A DNA stretch of 64,000 nucleotides from Cycas panzhihuaensis. Its lineage: Eukaryota; Cycadophyta. Both the position numbers and the translations under genes were made by a program. How positions within the stretch are numbered: position 1 is the first letter of the stretch; every line of letters starts with the position of its first letter. Where the stretch lies: positions 172,615,741-172,679,740 of the forward strand of contig CM041465.1 in assembly GCA_023213395.1 (NCBI GenBank), written 5' to 3'. This document shows positions 10,874 to 22,990 of this stretch, piece after piece. The notes under the pieces are model-generated. The model was not told the DNA's origin. It saw only the letters and a program-made list of their open reading frames with translations, and ran no database searches.

Positions 10874-11523
10874 AGGCCTCGACGCTCATCTAAAAAAACT
10901 TTGAGAAGAATTTTTTGGAGGATTGAAAACAAAAATTACCAAACAATCGGCAAAGACCTTTTTAGAGTTAATTGTATGTAAATAAGGCAAAGCAGGCATC
11001 TGTACGAAGTGGTACGGACGTGATTTTTTCAAAGTTATTGGATTGATCTGAAATTTCACCAACAAGCTTGCCTCCTCATGGCCATCATTTCTTCAAACTA
11101 GCTCAACATCATTTGAAGAAGATTTCAAGGAGAAAACAACAATTTTATACCTGCGCAAGTTTGGAGAGAGATATGTTCATACAACTCAGATTCTGGCTTC
11201 AAATCGAGTAAAATCGGTCACAAATCTTCTATTTTTAAAATATGGATTTTTTGATACCAATCTCATGGGGTTTCATGCCAGATTTTTTAAGTTTCAAGCT
11301 TTTTTGTAAAAAACCTTAGCCGCCCAATCTACCCTTTTGAGGTAGTTTCTCTCAAGTCCATAAAGTTTTTGAAAAAATAATTTCATGTTTGGATTTCCAC
11401 TGAAGAAAGCTTCGATTTGACATAGCTTTTGGTTCCATCCATACAGCTTCATTTTTGTGTGGAAATCCATACAATAGTACAATCAAGCATTTCTCAGTCC
11501 AATTTTTTGCTCAGTGACTATCT
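10874..11523 (+). other. Copia-1 untranslated leader
   Basis: 650 bp between PBS and gag without a coding signal. The minus-strand frame at 11294-11482 overlaps it and has no family match. Confidence 0.6.
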
Positions 11524-12480
11524 TTGCATCTATTAAACATGTCCTCTTCAATTCTGGCACTTAGTGATCAAAATAAGTTGACAGAAAACAATTACCACAT
11601 ATGGAAGATTAAGATAGAAACCTTGTTGCGAGCAAAGAATGCATGGAATCTTACAACTGGAACAGAAAAGAAGCCCGAAATTACTGGCGATGCCTTAAAT
11701 AATTAGATAGAAAGAGAACTTTGGGATAATAACATTAAAATTGTTTGTCTCTGACTCTCTTCTTGTTTATGTGGAAAAGCTAAACTCGCCCCTTGAAATT
11801 TGGAAAGTCTTTGAGAATTTGTATGGCCAAAAGAATTGGGCCAGAATTATTGCCCTTAAAGAAGAGGTATTTAAATTGGATATGAAAGAGACAGAAACTA
11901 TATCAGAATTTATACACAACGTCACCTGAATCAAAAATGATCTGCTGAGCGCAAGGGCAGTTATATTTGATGAAGAAATTGTCGCGTTGGTTGCAAGCAA
12001 GCTTCCTAAATCCTTTAATGTCACAATTAACACAATCACAAATAATGATCAAATTGCAACCATGTCTCTTGATAATTTGACAGGGCTTCTGTTAAGATAG
12101 GAACAAAGAAACAAACGATATTAAGAAGGGGCAAAACCTGAGGATGCTTTTTTAACCAAACTCAACTTAGGATCGAGAGGAAGGGGACTAGCTAGAGGAC
12201 ATGGACGCGGTTCAGATACAAGAAGTCAATCGCAAGGAAAAGGTTGTTCAATTCCGCCCAAGATGCCAAAATATGTTTCAACTGTAGGAAACCAGGACAT
12301 TTCTCTAGCAACTACAGGTTTTTTGATGTCTGCTATTATTGCGAACAACTTGGGCACTACACCCTTACCAGTGTCCTCAAAGGAGAGCTAAAATCCAGAA
12401 AGGAAAAAGATTGGCCAGCAATTACAACAAAGAGCAGATCGAACCTGACGAAGATGAAGAAGAAACAACTTTTGTAGCAG
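11524..12480 (+). pseudogene. Copia-1 gag
   Basis: Copia gag. The N-terminal part LTENNYHIWKIKIETLLRAK is the DUF4219-like start that precedes UBN2-type capsid in plant copia elements. Likely start is the ATG at 11539 (MSSSILALSD); an ATG at 11524 is also in frame. A TAG at 11704 and a frameshift near 11745 separate it from LYGQKNWARIIALKEEVFKL. Two CCHC knuckles follow at about 12271-12375: CFNCRKPGHFSSNY (last Cys lost) and CYYCEQLGHY without its final Cys. An RG-rich stretch (12174-12230) precedes them. Confidence 0.88.
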
Positions 12481-12483
12481 CAT

Positions 12484-14119
12484 TGATAGTGAGCCTTGAC
12501 GACAAAGACGTGTGGTATATTGATTTTGGCACTTCCAAGCACATAACTGGACGAGAAGATTAGTTTGAGACCATCATTCCCTGCTCTCCTAATAAGTCAG
12601 TTGAACTAGGAGATAAGTATCCTCTTGATATCAAGGGAATTGGTACTATAACTATTGAAGTAAAGGGTTCCATTCAAAAGATTGGTAATGTGTTATTTGT
12701 ACCTGGTCTTAAAAAGAATATGTTGCCTGTGTCTGAGCTTTACAAGAAAAAGCTGGTAATAGTTTTTAATGTAAAAGGCTATTGCCATATTCTGCACATG
12801 CAAAAGGGTGGCATTGAGAATGCCAAAGGAGTTGAAAGCAATGACCTATACAGGTTGCTTTCAAATCCCATTGTTAAAAACAAGGTTGTAAAAGCATACA
12901 CTGTTGAAAATGTTAATAATAACAAGCTTTGGCATTTGAAGTATAAGCATATCTCCTTAGATAGGCTAGAAATGTTACGAAAATCTGAAATGGTAACTGC
13001 ACTGCATAATATTTCATTTCAGCCATTAATTTGTAAAGGTTGTTTGCTTGGAAAATAACATCGTTTTCCTTTTAACAAGAGTGAATGAAGAGCAAAAGAT
13101 AAATTAGAATTAATTCACACAGACTTGTGGGAGCCAATCACTCCATGTTCTATAAATGGAGCTAGGTACTTCATTGCCTTCATTGATGATTTTTCTAGAA
13201 AAATATGGAATTATTTCCTGTACAGTAAATCTGAAGCTTTCGACAGATTCAAAGAATTCAAAGCTAAGGTTGAACTAGAAAGCAGTAACAAAATAAAATG
13301 CATAAGATCAGATGGAGATGGAGAATACATCTCAAAGGAGTTCCTAAATTTTTGCAAACATCGTGGAATACGAAGGCAATTTACAATACCATACACACCG
13401 CAATCTAATGGCGTAGTAGAACGCAAGAACAAAACAATCTTGGAAATGGCACGTAACATGATGCAGGATAGGCAAATTCTAAAAGCCTACTAGTCAAAAG
13501 TAGTAAATACAACAACATACTTAATAAATTGAAGTCCAACACAGGCTCTAGATCAAATCACGCCAAAAGAGGCTTGGACGGGACATAAGCCAAATGTGAG
13601 TAATCAGAAAATCTTTGGTTGTTCTACATTTGTTCATATTGGAGATAAAAGAAGAACAAAACTTGATTGCAAAAGTATTGAATGCATAATAATAGGATAT
13701 AGCAAAAATTCTAAGGCCTAAAAATGTATAGATCCCAAGACAAATAAGATCTATATAAGCAAGGATGTTGTATTTAATGAAGACGATGCAATTAAAGAGA
13801 CACCTTCATATCGAGAAATTGAGGAACCATCTAAAACAACTCCACTGAAGGAAATATTACCTGAAGAACACTCAGAAATTCCTTCAGAAGACATAGGAAC
13901 TAATGGGGCAGAAGAGTTAGAGAGGGCACTCTCACTAGTCACCGACTCCAAAGAAGAAAGGGAGAAAACTTCCAAAAAGATACCAAAATGGTATCTCAAA
14001 ACTATTGAAAAAGGAAAAGGAGATGTGTTTACACATCGAACTAGGAGTCGAAAACACCAAGCATTGTTCAACAACGTAGAACCACAATCCTATGAAGAAA
14101 CAAGGAAACACAAAGAATA
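12484..14119 (+). pseudogene. Copia-1 protease and integrase
   Basis: One reading frame with scattered stops. The protease motif is VWYIDFGTSKHITG near 12510; the family motif is D-S-G-A/T-S, so the Ser is now Phe. GAG-pre-integrase (LWHLKYKHISLDRLEML, then CKGCLLGK) lies at 12928-13058. The integrase core at 13105-13493 keeps all three catalytic acids: TDLWEP, RSDGDGEY and NGVVERKN. Stops at 12561, 13056, 13087 and 13491 are single-base changes. The acidic linker at 13800-14110 is typical of the stretch between integrase and RT. Confidence 0.9.
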
Positions 14120-14160
14120 GAAACTACTATGAATATAAAAATGGAATCAATTTCAAAGAA

Positions 14161-15603
14161 TCAAACCTAGGAATTGGTAGAGTTGCCTATAGGTAAGCAT
14201 GTTGTTAATTGCAAATGGGTGTATAAGATTAAGGAAAATTCAAATGGAGAAATAGAAAAATACAAAGCCAAATTAGTAGCCAAAGGCTATACCCAAATAG
14301 CAAGCATTGACTATGAAAAAACATTCTCTCCAATAGCCAAATTGAATATAGTGAGAACTGTGATAGCTCTAGCTGCTCAATTTAACTGAAAAGTTTATCA
14401 GTTAGATGTAAAGAGCGCCTTCTTGAATGGAGAACTTGAGGAAGAAGTCTACATGACTCAACCAGAAGGATACATTCAAAAGGGAAAAGAAAATCTTGTG
14501 TGTTGATTAAAGAAGGCCTTATATGGATTAAAGCAAGCACCTAAAGTCTGGTATGCAAAGTTAGACAAATACCTCACTCAAAATGGCTTCCACAGCAATA
14601 AGTCATATTCAAGTCTATATACAAAAAAAAGAAATGGATTGATCACAATAATAGTAGTCTATGTAGATGACATAATACTTACAAGAAGTGACACAGGATC
14701 CATAGTAGAGATAAAAACAAAGCTGGAAGAAGGTTTTGAAATGATTGATCTAGAATTGTTAAATTATTATCTTGGTATAGAAGTCAGTTAAGAAAAAGAT
14801 GTAATTACCTCATCTCAAGTTAGATATAATAAAAATCTACTAGCCAAGTTCAAAATGGAAGATTGCAACATTTGTACAACTCCAATTGATGTTGGTTGTT
14901 ATTTAACTCAATTCAATGAAGAAACTACACTTGACCCAACCATGTATAGACAGATGATTGAAAGCCTAATCTATCTGACTGCAACTAGACCAAACATATC
15001 TTATTCAGTTGGTCTAGTCTCCAGATATATGCAAGATCTAAAACAAGGACACTGGAAGGCTACAAAAGGAATTTTCAAATATCTCAAGGGAACAACTGAC
15101 CTTAAGCTTACCTATCCAAAAATAAAGTCTAAACAGATAATTGGATTCTGTGACTCAGATTGGGCAGGAGACAAGGAAAAGCAGAAATCAAAAAGTGGCA
15201 ACTATTTCTTCCTCGAGTCAACAACAATCTCATGGAACAGCAAATGACAATCGGCTGTCGCATTGTCTTCCATAGAAGTTGAATACAAGTCGGCCATGAG
15301 TGCATCTTGTGAAACAACTTGGTTAAGAAAACTCCTGATAGATCTAGGACAACAACAACAAAAGCCAACAACTCACTTCTACGACAATCAAAGCGCAATC
15401 ATGCTGACCAAAAATCCAATCTTACATGCTCGAATGAAGCACATTGAAGTACATCATCATTTTATCAAAAAAAAAAAGTACAAAACAAAGAGGCCGATCT
15501 GATATATTGCCCAACCAACAAGCAAGTTGCAAATATATTGACAAAACCTCTCATCACAGAAAAGTTCTAGACTCTTAGAGATAAATTAGGTGTAATAAAA
15601 CAT
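14161..15603 (+). pseudogene. Copia-1 reverse transcriptase and RNase H
   Basis: The frame changes near 14120-14174. RT blocks: [65 protein letters not shown] and the intact catalytic VVYVDDIILT (about 14655-14685). RNase H: ESLIYLTATRPNISYSVGLV, CDSDWAGD and the DNQSAIMLTKNPI block near 15390, then KHIEVHHHF. In-frame stops (14387, 14503, 14789, 15245) look like single substitutions, and a run of A near 15468 causes a late frameshift. RT active-site residues are preserved. Confidence 0.92.
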
Positions 15604-15613
15604 TAAGAGAGGG
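15604..15613 (+). other. Copia-1 polypurine tract
   Basis: taagagaggg directly precedes the 3' LTR. Confidence 0.75.
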
Positions 15614-15810
15614 TATTAGAATGTAATGTTTTATTAGAAAGTCATTAGATATAAGTTTTCATAACACATCATTATGTATACATATGACATGTGTCTAACA
15701 AGTGTCAAATAGACTCATAGCAGTTACCCAAACTCAATGTATATTTAAAAGAGAGATCTCTCCTTTATGAATCAATCAAATTTCTTCTATTTTGAAGGTT
15801 GGTGTCAACA
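15614..15810 (+). repeat. Copia-1 3' LTR
   Basis: 197 bp, begins TATTAGAATG (TG start mutated to TA) and ends TGTCAACA, followed by the target duplication caatc. Confidence 0.96.
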
Positions 15811-16047
15811 CAATCAACTTCTACAATGGGTAGTGACATCTCTAGCCCCAACTAGCTATCGAGTTCTAAATCATGTATCTGGTTGCAACTGGCTAAAGAC
15901 AACTTGTAGATGATCACAACCAATATGTGCAAACCATATTACAGCTATGACCAAATATATATTGCGATTGCGATCAAGCAAGCACTGTGACCACAATTGA
16001 ACACCCAAACTACAATTAAACACTATGATCACAGTATTGAAAAAAAT

Positions 16048-16321
16048 TGTTTAATCCATGGTTAATCCATGCATATTGTAATTATTTAGCTAAGTTATCC
16101 CTCAAAAGTTGACAAAAAGGAGCACACTTGTAAAGATTCTTAATATGTGAGCATTATTAAATTGTGTGTAAGAGCTCACATCGTTATGTATTCCCATAGG
16201 TTATCTTATAGGTTCTCTAATCTCATTAGTCCTCTACAAGGTGACTTGTTTCTACAAATATGTACTTTTTCTAATACAATAGATAAAGATTGATCATTCT
16301 TCCAATTTCTTTTATAGTTTG
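16048..16321 (+). repeat. Left part of a degenerate LTR (LTR-A) interrupted by Copia-2
   Basis: Begins tgtttaatccatggttaatc, resembling the start of LTR-B at 23544. It is cut at 16321 by Copia-2 and appears to resume at 23383-23446, ending ttttaaca before a PBS-like tgatatcaaaaa (23447-23458). Without the insert it would be about 338 bp. The 230 bp to its left (15816-16047) show nothing recognisable. Confidence 0.45.
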
Positions 16322-16696
16322 TGTTCGGGAACATGAAATCGTGCACGAATGTTTCCAACCGCAAAATCTTTTACCATACACAACAAGCAAACAAATATAC
16401 ACACAGAAAACAAATGCACAGTACATAGGATTTATGTGGGAAAACCCTTTCGGGAAAAAAACCCACCACAAAAGGATCCTTGATGGATCTCTTAGATTAT
16501 TGCACAATGAATTGATACAATGATCTTGGATGATAAATACACAAGGCCTCAAGGCATTTATACTCTCCAAGAGGTGTCACTTGATTAGGATTGTGACCCT
16601 CCGAATAAGTCGCACCTTTTGGCTTCGCACCCTTTCATTTAATTAAACCACATTAACATTAACTAAGTGGCTTAATAATTAACTGCCACATTAACA
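16322..16696 (-). repeat. Copia-2 3' LTR
   Basis: On the minus strand it starts TGTTAATGTGGCAG and ends CATGTTCCCGAACA. Matches 23003-23377 at equal length. Confidence 0.95.
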
Positions 16697-16705
16697 TCCC
16701 CCCTT
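16697..16705 (-). other. Copia-2 polypurine tract
   Basis: The minus strand reads AAGGGGGGA immediately before the 3' LTR. Confidence 0.85.
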
Positions 16706-16787
16706 AATGTGAATGTGGGGAGCATGCTAACTGCAACAGTTATGTTATCATGAACGCTAGGACTATCCTGCAGCTTCTTTATCCTTG

Positions 16788-17168
16788 TCAATACATCCCC
16801 CCCTTAAGGATAACATTGGTGAGTCCAAGTCCGGTACGCATCTTCGTAAATTGATCTTCAGTGAGAGGTTTGGTGAACACGTCCGCAAGTTGGAATTCAC
16901 TCGGACAGTAGTCGACCTGCAGCTTCCTTGATTTGATCTGTTCACGAGTGTAATGGTGTTGAATCTCAATGTGCTTTGTATGCACATGAAACTCTAGATT
17001 CTTTAATAGACAAATGGCACTTTGGTTATCAACAAAGATAACCGGGTGTCTCTTTGGAACTCCAAGAGACCTTGCAACCATACGACTTCCTTCGCACCTG
17101 CACTGAGTCCTTGATATTATGTCTCTGTAGAAGAGAGTGCCACTATCTGCTGCTTCTTCAACTGCCAT
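16788..17168 (-). pseudogene. Copia-2 RNase H
   Basis: C-terminal half of copia RNase H. VIFVDNQSAICLLKNLEFHVHTKHIEIQHHY and the closing FQLADVFTKPLTEDQF signature are clear. A ~20-residue stretch near 17100 (RDIISRTQCRCEG) replaces the family's YQGLSVGAKEVVWLQG, pointing to two compensating frameshifts. The frame ends at a stop about 80 bp before the LTR. Confidence 0.9.
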
Positions 17169-17795
17169 GAAACAAATCCATTGCCAACACCAAATAGGTA
17201 TCCAGCAGTGGACTTCTGATCGTCAAAATCTCCTCCCCAATCAGCATCTGTGTAGCCATGCAATTGTATCTCTTCACCTCGACGGTATTCGAGACCAAGA
17301 TTGATAGTCCCCTTCAAATACTTCAGAATCCGCTTCGTTGCAACCAAATGAGGTTCTTGAGGATTCTGCATGTAGCAGGAAACCAACACAACAGCATAAG
17401 CAATATCAGGCATGGTATGAGTCAAATAGATCAAACTCCCTACCAACTGGCAACACTTTGTGCCATCTACAGAGGGTTTGGCCATATCCTTTTGCAACTT
17501 AGCGCCTTTTACACATGGTGTTGCAACTAGTTTGCAATTTTGCATTCCAAATTTCTCCAGCAAGTTCTTCACATGCTGAGACTGCAGCAACATAATCCTG
17601 TCATCCATTTGCCTGACTTGAATGCCCAAGAAGTAGTGAAGTCTCCCAAGGTCTGTCATGTCAAATGAAGCTCCCAGATTGGATTTGACTTTAGCCAATA
17701 ACCTTGCCACAGTTACCGTCGATGACCAAATCATCCACATACACCACGTAAACTACTATTGAAGCCCCTCTTCTCTTCATATACAGATTCAGGTC
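17117..17795 (-). pseudogene. Copia-2 RT C-terminus and RNase H N-terminus
   Basis: Minus-strand reading from the YVDD region onward: VRQMDDRIMLLQSQHVKNLL, VGSLIYLTHTMPDIAYAV (family TRPDIAYAV), ATKRILKYLKGTINLGLEY and the HGYTDADWGGDFDDQKSTAGY block that starts RNase H. Its 5' end is cut at 17795 by the solo LTR; RT continues at 18350 in the same frame once the solo LTR and one copy of its target duplication are removed. Confidence 0.9.
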
Positions 17796-18344
17796 TGTTA
17801 AACCTCATGGTTTACCTTATGTTTATAATGTTAAGCTAATGTACTTTCTATTTTTGCATTATGTGTGCACTTTAATGCTCATGTGCACTTTTGTACTTTA
17901 GGTGTGACTTTATCACTTAAGTGATAAAGTACACACCCACTTTATATCTAGTGACATAACGTTGTCACTTGAGGGTCAAATGGCCCCCTTGCACTTTTGC
18001 TCACAAGAGCTCCCAATGGACACTTGTCCTACATGCAAGCATGCATTGCATGATTGACACTTGTCAATCATGCAATAGCCTTTGGCCTCTCATCTCCCTC
18101 TATTTAATGAGGCCTCTCTTCATTGTTGCTAATTCAAGAGTTGGAGCTCATTGTTATTACATCGGTTGCTAATCAATTTGAAGCATTCTTTGGTGGTTGG
18201 ACTAATTCCAACACCCCATTCATGGTATCTTGATCTTGCTCCTATTTCTCTTTGTGTTCTTTGTGTTTTATGCTTAATGCATTTATGGTATTGTGCTTTC
18301 ACTTAAGATCTTGGGACTAATGTGGCTTAATGCCCATTCTAACA
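17796..18344 (+). repeat. 549-bp solo LTR inside Copia-2, TSD AGGTC
   Basis: Begins TGTTAAACC, ends TTCTAACA, and is flanked by perfect pentamers aggtc (17791-17795 and 18345-18349). Homologous along its length to the 551-bp LTRs of Copia-4, so it is the remnant of a copia insertion collapsed by LTR-LTR recombination. The host RT frame (GFEISELDLNLYMKR) is continuous across the site when it is removed. It contains two strong palindromes (17907-17930 and 18046-18075) and a TATA-like tatttaatgagg near 18101. Confidence 0.95.
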
Positions 18345-19317
18345 AGGTCGAGTTCAGAAATCTCAAAACCTTCAACTTTCAACTTCGCATCCATCTTTTC
18401 ATACGAAGCACGAGGTGCTTGTTTCAAGCCATAGATTGACTTCTTCAAACGGCACACAAGATGCTCCTAGCCATCCTTAACGAATCCCAGAGGCTGCGAC
18501 ATGTATATCTCCTCCCTTAGATCTCCATTAAGGAATGCAGACTTTACATCCATCTGATGTAACTCCCAACCACAAGTTGTTGCTAAGGAAATCAACAAAC
18601 GGACCATTGTCATTCTGGAGACTGGTGCAAATGTCTCCACATAGTCGATTCCTTCTTTCTACTTGAATCCATGTGCAACAAGTTTGGCCTTAAACCTGTC
18701 CACCTCTCCATCGGAGCAGAACTTTGTCTTGTAGACCCACTTGCATCCTACAAGATTCTTTGTTGAAGGTAGTAGAACTAAATCTCACATGTCGTTCTTC
18801 AGCAGAGAACTATACTCCTCCTCCATTACAACTTTCCATCTTGGATCTCCTTTAGCTTCATTAAACGAATCAGGACCACTAGAATCGTTGGTGTCTACCA
18901 GCAAAGTTTGACCGCCATGTTGACTTTGTGTTCTTCAATCATCAATTAAGGTTTGCATCGCCACACCGGAATCTTCTATAGTCTTCCTTGCCAATAAAGA
19001 TATTGAAGGACCCGTTGCTAGAGGTACTTCAACTCGCGGCAGCTCCTCACTATTACTTGTCCCACTTGATCCTGCTTCCTAAGGTGTTTCAGCAGCTAGC
19101 TCATTGTCCTCTTCACTTGATGAATCTGGGAATGGGAGTGGGGAGGGAGGGGGGGGGGGGTTAAAAGGCTTCTCCAATGATTGTGATACGCCGATGTCTC
19201 ATCAAATTTGACATCCCGACTAACCACAATCTTCTCCCCATGTGGATCCCATAGTCTATAGGCTTTGTTCTCCGTGCAATACCCCATGAATATGCACTTT
19301 AGACTTTTCCAATCCAA
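18345..19317 (-). pseudogene. Copia-2 RT N-terminus and integrase-RT linker
   Basis: The minus strand holds the start of RT (CKWVYKTKFCSDGEVDRFKAK-like and a [23 protein letters not shown] block at about 18500-18760), with stops such as the one near 18661. Upstream, 19317-19096 reads MDWKSLKCIFMGYCTENKAY and VVSRDVKFDET, the conserved end of the copia integrase module, before a low-complexity G-run (19142-19160) breaks the frame. Confidence 0.82.
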
Positions 19318-19400
19318 CTTCTTTCGGTATCATCTGAGATGTGAGCGTACGCAATACACCCAAACGTTCTCAAATGGCTAATGACAGGTTTACGACCGGT

Positions 19401-20327
19401 TCATTTTTCTTCGAGGGTCATGCTGCGAATTGCTTGAGTGGGTACATGATTCAAAATATAAATAGCAGTCGCCACAGCTTGTGCCCAAAACTTCGATGGC
19501 AGGTTTTGAGCATGCACCATACACCTCGCCATCTCCATCATGGTATGGTTCTTTCTTTCAGCAACTCCATTCTGTTGTGGGGTGTATGGGACCGTAAATT
19601 CCTGCTTTATACCATGATCGCAGCAGAACTGATTAAACCCATTGTTGTCATATTCCTTACCATTATCACTTCTTAACGACTTTATTTTCTTATCACATTC
19701 ATTTTCAACCATCACTTTCCAATCACGAAAGCGATCAAACACATCTGACTTGTTCTTGAGAAAGTAAACCCAAGCCTTCCTGGTGTAGTCATCTACAAAA
19801 ACAAGGGTATAACAAGCTCCAGATATCGAAGGGTTAGGAAGAGGGCCCATTAGATCTGAACGTACAAGCTCCAGCTTCTCCTTGGCTCTCCAGGCATTAT
19901 ACCGAGCAAAAGGATAGCGGTGGTGCTTGCCATAAATACACCCTTCGCACACACCATCTGAGCAAGTAACTGATGGCAATCCTTCCACCCTCTTCAACAG
20001 TGCAATACTCCTATAATTAAGGTGATCGAGGTGGTTGTGCCACAACTTACTTACGTCATCCGCACTAGTAACAAAGGCATAGGATTTCTTTTGAGACTGA
20101 AACTTTTCAAACACCCAGAAGTTGTCCCTGACTTTCCCAGTAGCTATGACAACAAAGTTCTGTTTCGAATCCTTAATCAGGCATTTGTCATCATAGAGCT
20201 CTACCTTCATACCTTGTTTGCAGATCTCCCGAGCTGAAAGAAGGTTCAATTGCATCTTCGGTACATAATACACTCTGGTAAATTTATCTCCTGCAATGGA
20301 AACTTCGTCGATACCTTCTACCAGCAA
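19401..20327 (-). pseudogene. Copia-2 integrase with GAG-pre-integrase domain
   Basis: A 308-residue open stretch, the longest in this element. Protease C-terminus (YYVPKMQLNLLSAREICKQG), GAG-pre-integrase with its zinc-binding LWHNHLDHLNYRSIALL and CEGCIYGKHH, then the DDE core: LVRSDLMGPL, SLRSDNGKEY and NGVAERKNHTMMEM. All three catalytic acids are present. The reading stops at 19401, just after RSMTLEEK, at an in-frame TAG. Protein similarity to the Copia-3 integrase is very high. Confidence 0.93.
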
Positions 20328-20329
20328 GA

Positions 20330-21274
20330 CGCGAGCATCACCAAGGACAATCTAAGCACCACTCTGATTTGAAGTCATCGTATCAAAGTTCTGCCTCTGG
20401 TAAGAAATAATAATCTCTCCGATCGGATTTGGCTAATAAGGCTTTTGCTCAGATACAATGAACAGCAATGTTTTTCCCTTTGTCATCTTGGTTGACTTTG
20501 CACTTGTCACGATGCTTGAACCAACAGTTCTTCTCGCGGTGACCATCCTTCTTGCAGTAATTGCATTTCCCGTTGAACTTCTTTTTGTCTTGAGAACTTT
20601 CTCCCGACCTCTGTGTGATCTTCTCCTCCTTAGGGGCCTCCCTCCTTTGAGTTTTCATGGCTAAGGCCTGACTTGAACCTGAACCTCCAAGCATACCATG
20701 ATGTTTGAGCTTGGCATCCTCTTCTAGAATTAGGTTTTTAAGCCCATCAAACATCTCTACTTCCATCACTTCATCTCTACCATAAATGGTCTGGAATGTG
20801 GCAAAGGCAGCCGGCAATTTCAACATGACTATTGTGAATAGCAACGCATCATCAATCGAGTTCGGCTTCAGTTCCTCTATCTTATTCTTCAAGTCGATAA
20901 TCTTGTTAAGGTAGGAGTTGATGTTGTTCTCATCCTCCACACGCAAGTTGAGTAATTCCAACATCAGTGCCAAACGTCTGTTCGTCTACTTTTTTTCAAA
21001 TGTATCACACAGTTTTTTCCATATCTCTTGACGGTTCATCTAGATTGTGAACCAACGCTCTCTAGTTCGGCGCCAATGATAGTTTCAACAATCCCACGGC
21101 CATAAATCGCTTCTCTTCAAGACGAATTTGCTCCTTATGGTCTAATGGAATCACGTCCACTTTCGCCTTGGTGATTCCCCAGAGTTGATTCACCATTAGA
21201 ATAAGTTCCATATTGGCCTTCCACTCACTGAAATTATTACCATTGAAGATAACTTTGGGCATAATGCGCTCCAT
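20330..21274 (-). pseudogene. Copia-2 gag and deleted protease
   Basis: Gag starts at the ATG at 21274 (MERIMPKVIFNGNNFSEWKA), the usual copia gag opening. After a frame break near 21060 it continues through MALMLELLNLRVEDENNINS to a CCHC zinc knuckle CNYCKKDGHREKNC (about 20535-20576). The protease active-site segment present in Copia-3 (29587-29625) is missing: the frame passes from the SDR-like motif straight to NFDTMTSNQSGA, indicating a small deletion. Stops occur near 20435 and 20353. Confidence 0.87.
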
Positions 21275-22990
21275 CTCGAGAAACGGGCTTCAATATGGGT
21301 TAAACGACACCAAAACGAACGTTTGCAGGACAAAATGCACCTTATGTCCTCCTCTGCCTCACGAGAACGCTTCCAAAGGCACCCAACACCAATTATACCC
21401 ACGTTGAGTGAGCCACTGACTGTTTACGCCTCCTTAACCGTCAACAAACGACGTTAAATAACCATTAAATGTCACAACCGACACTAACAAAGGCTAAAAA
21501 AACATGTGCTCCAAAACAAAAGGCAGCTCCACACAACTATAGTGCACGGTCTCCAAGTCAAAAACACAAAAAATCACCTCGATCCGCGCTCAAAACGGAC
21601 CAAAAGTACTTCAAATAACTTCACAATAGGTAAAATCTCCTATATCAATGATATACAAGGGTCTTTTTATATTTTATCATTGAGGGGAATATCCAAAAGG
21701 CATATTCCCAACAAATGTGACTTTTTAAAAAACTCCCACACCTCTTCACTTAATGCACATGTTAAAATATTTTAATAAACATGTGATTAAATATAGGAAA
21801 GGTTCCCAAAGGTTATACTTATCCAAATATAACCTTTTGAGATCTCCCGCAAAGTGAGTTAAGGTGCAGCAGCCATGTGATGACCTCCATTGACCCGCGG
21901 ACCTGCATTTGTCTCTACAGTCTTACATAGATCTGCACACTTCCCCATGAACCTGCGCTCCTCTTTATAGCTGGTAAACTGACCAAACACGGCCCAGCTA
22001 ACACCAATACTTACCAGCCACCAAAAAACGGTGCTAAATCAGCACAAATAGCACCCAACTGAAGAGAATAGCGCCAGCCAGCCCACAAAGAGCTCCAAAC
22101 ATTCATAAGATAGTCCAACCGGCTCTTCAAATGCCCCAGCCACATGGATAACTATCTAGCAAGGGTAAACAACCCTCCAACGAATGCAGATAACACTTAA
22201 TCACCATAAAGCAATGTCAACCACACAGTTACGCCCAGCCAAGAGGAAATGCGCCCAGACACCTTAGATCAGCGCTCAATCGCTGAGAACAATGCCCAGC
22301 CATCATTAAATGGACCCAAAACAGCAGCAAATCGGCCAAGCCATCTCTCAAATATGCCCAGGCATGTTAATAAATACCTGGCCAGCCTCTATATGGCTGT
22401 TTTAGGCTTTATTTATGCATGCGAGTCTCCAATACTCTCAAAAATACAAAGTCAATTCAATAAAACAGCCTTCTATTGTTGTATACTTCAATCCAACACT
22501 TATACTCAAACAAAAAACCACCAATACAGGCTTCAATCACGTCTATAGGTGTTATACGAAGGTTTGGCAACAGGCAGTATGCAAAAACAACCTTGTTCTA
22601 TCGATTTTTTGTTATTTTGATGAGAAGTATAAAGGACTTACTTGTACACAGATGTGGCTGTCCTCAAAGTCTCCAAATCACCATCAGTACGTGCTTTGTT
22701 GGCTTAAATCTTTGCAATAGATCTTGAACCGTCTTTGGATGACCCTAAACGAGCCAACTCTAACCACAAACGGGAACTTTACGCCTGAATGTTGACTCCA
22801 ATAACCCTTATACTCCATTGAATAGTGATTTTCACTGCTTCAACCACCACTGATACACTATGCCTGCTTCTGCACATTGTTGAGGTTGATGGACCCTCAA
22901 GACTTGTCTTGGGTTAGACGGCGTTACCCGGCAGTGAATGATCACACCGCTTCGCTTCAACGTCAGGCCTCAGCTGTGTAGGACCCTACA
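21275..22990 (-). other. Copia-2 untranslated leader
   Basis: 1.7 kb between PBS and gag. Contains an imperfect hairpin (21685-21709, arms gggaatat/atattccc) followed on the minus strand by a TATA-like aaaatataaaaagacc (21660-21675). Copia-3 has the same arrangement at 28269-28320. The plus-strand frames here (for example 22249-22548) have no family match. Confidence 0.55.

Larger units (their letters stand above)
10665..15810 (+). mobile_element. Copia-1: complete copia element, TSD CAATC
   Basis: 5146-bp Ty1/copia element with two 197-bp LTRs and a perfect 5-bp target duplication (caatc at 10660-10664 and 15811-15815). By hand count the LTRs differ at 11 of 197 positions (94.4% identity), nearly all transitions. 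The domain order gag, protease, integrase, RT, RNase H is typical of copia. A handful of stops and two frameshifts inactivate it, but all domains are present. Confidence 0.96.
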
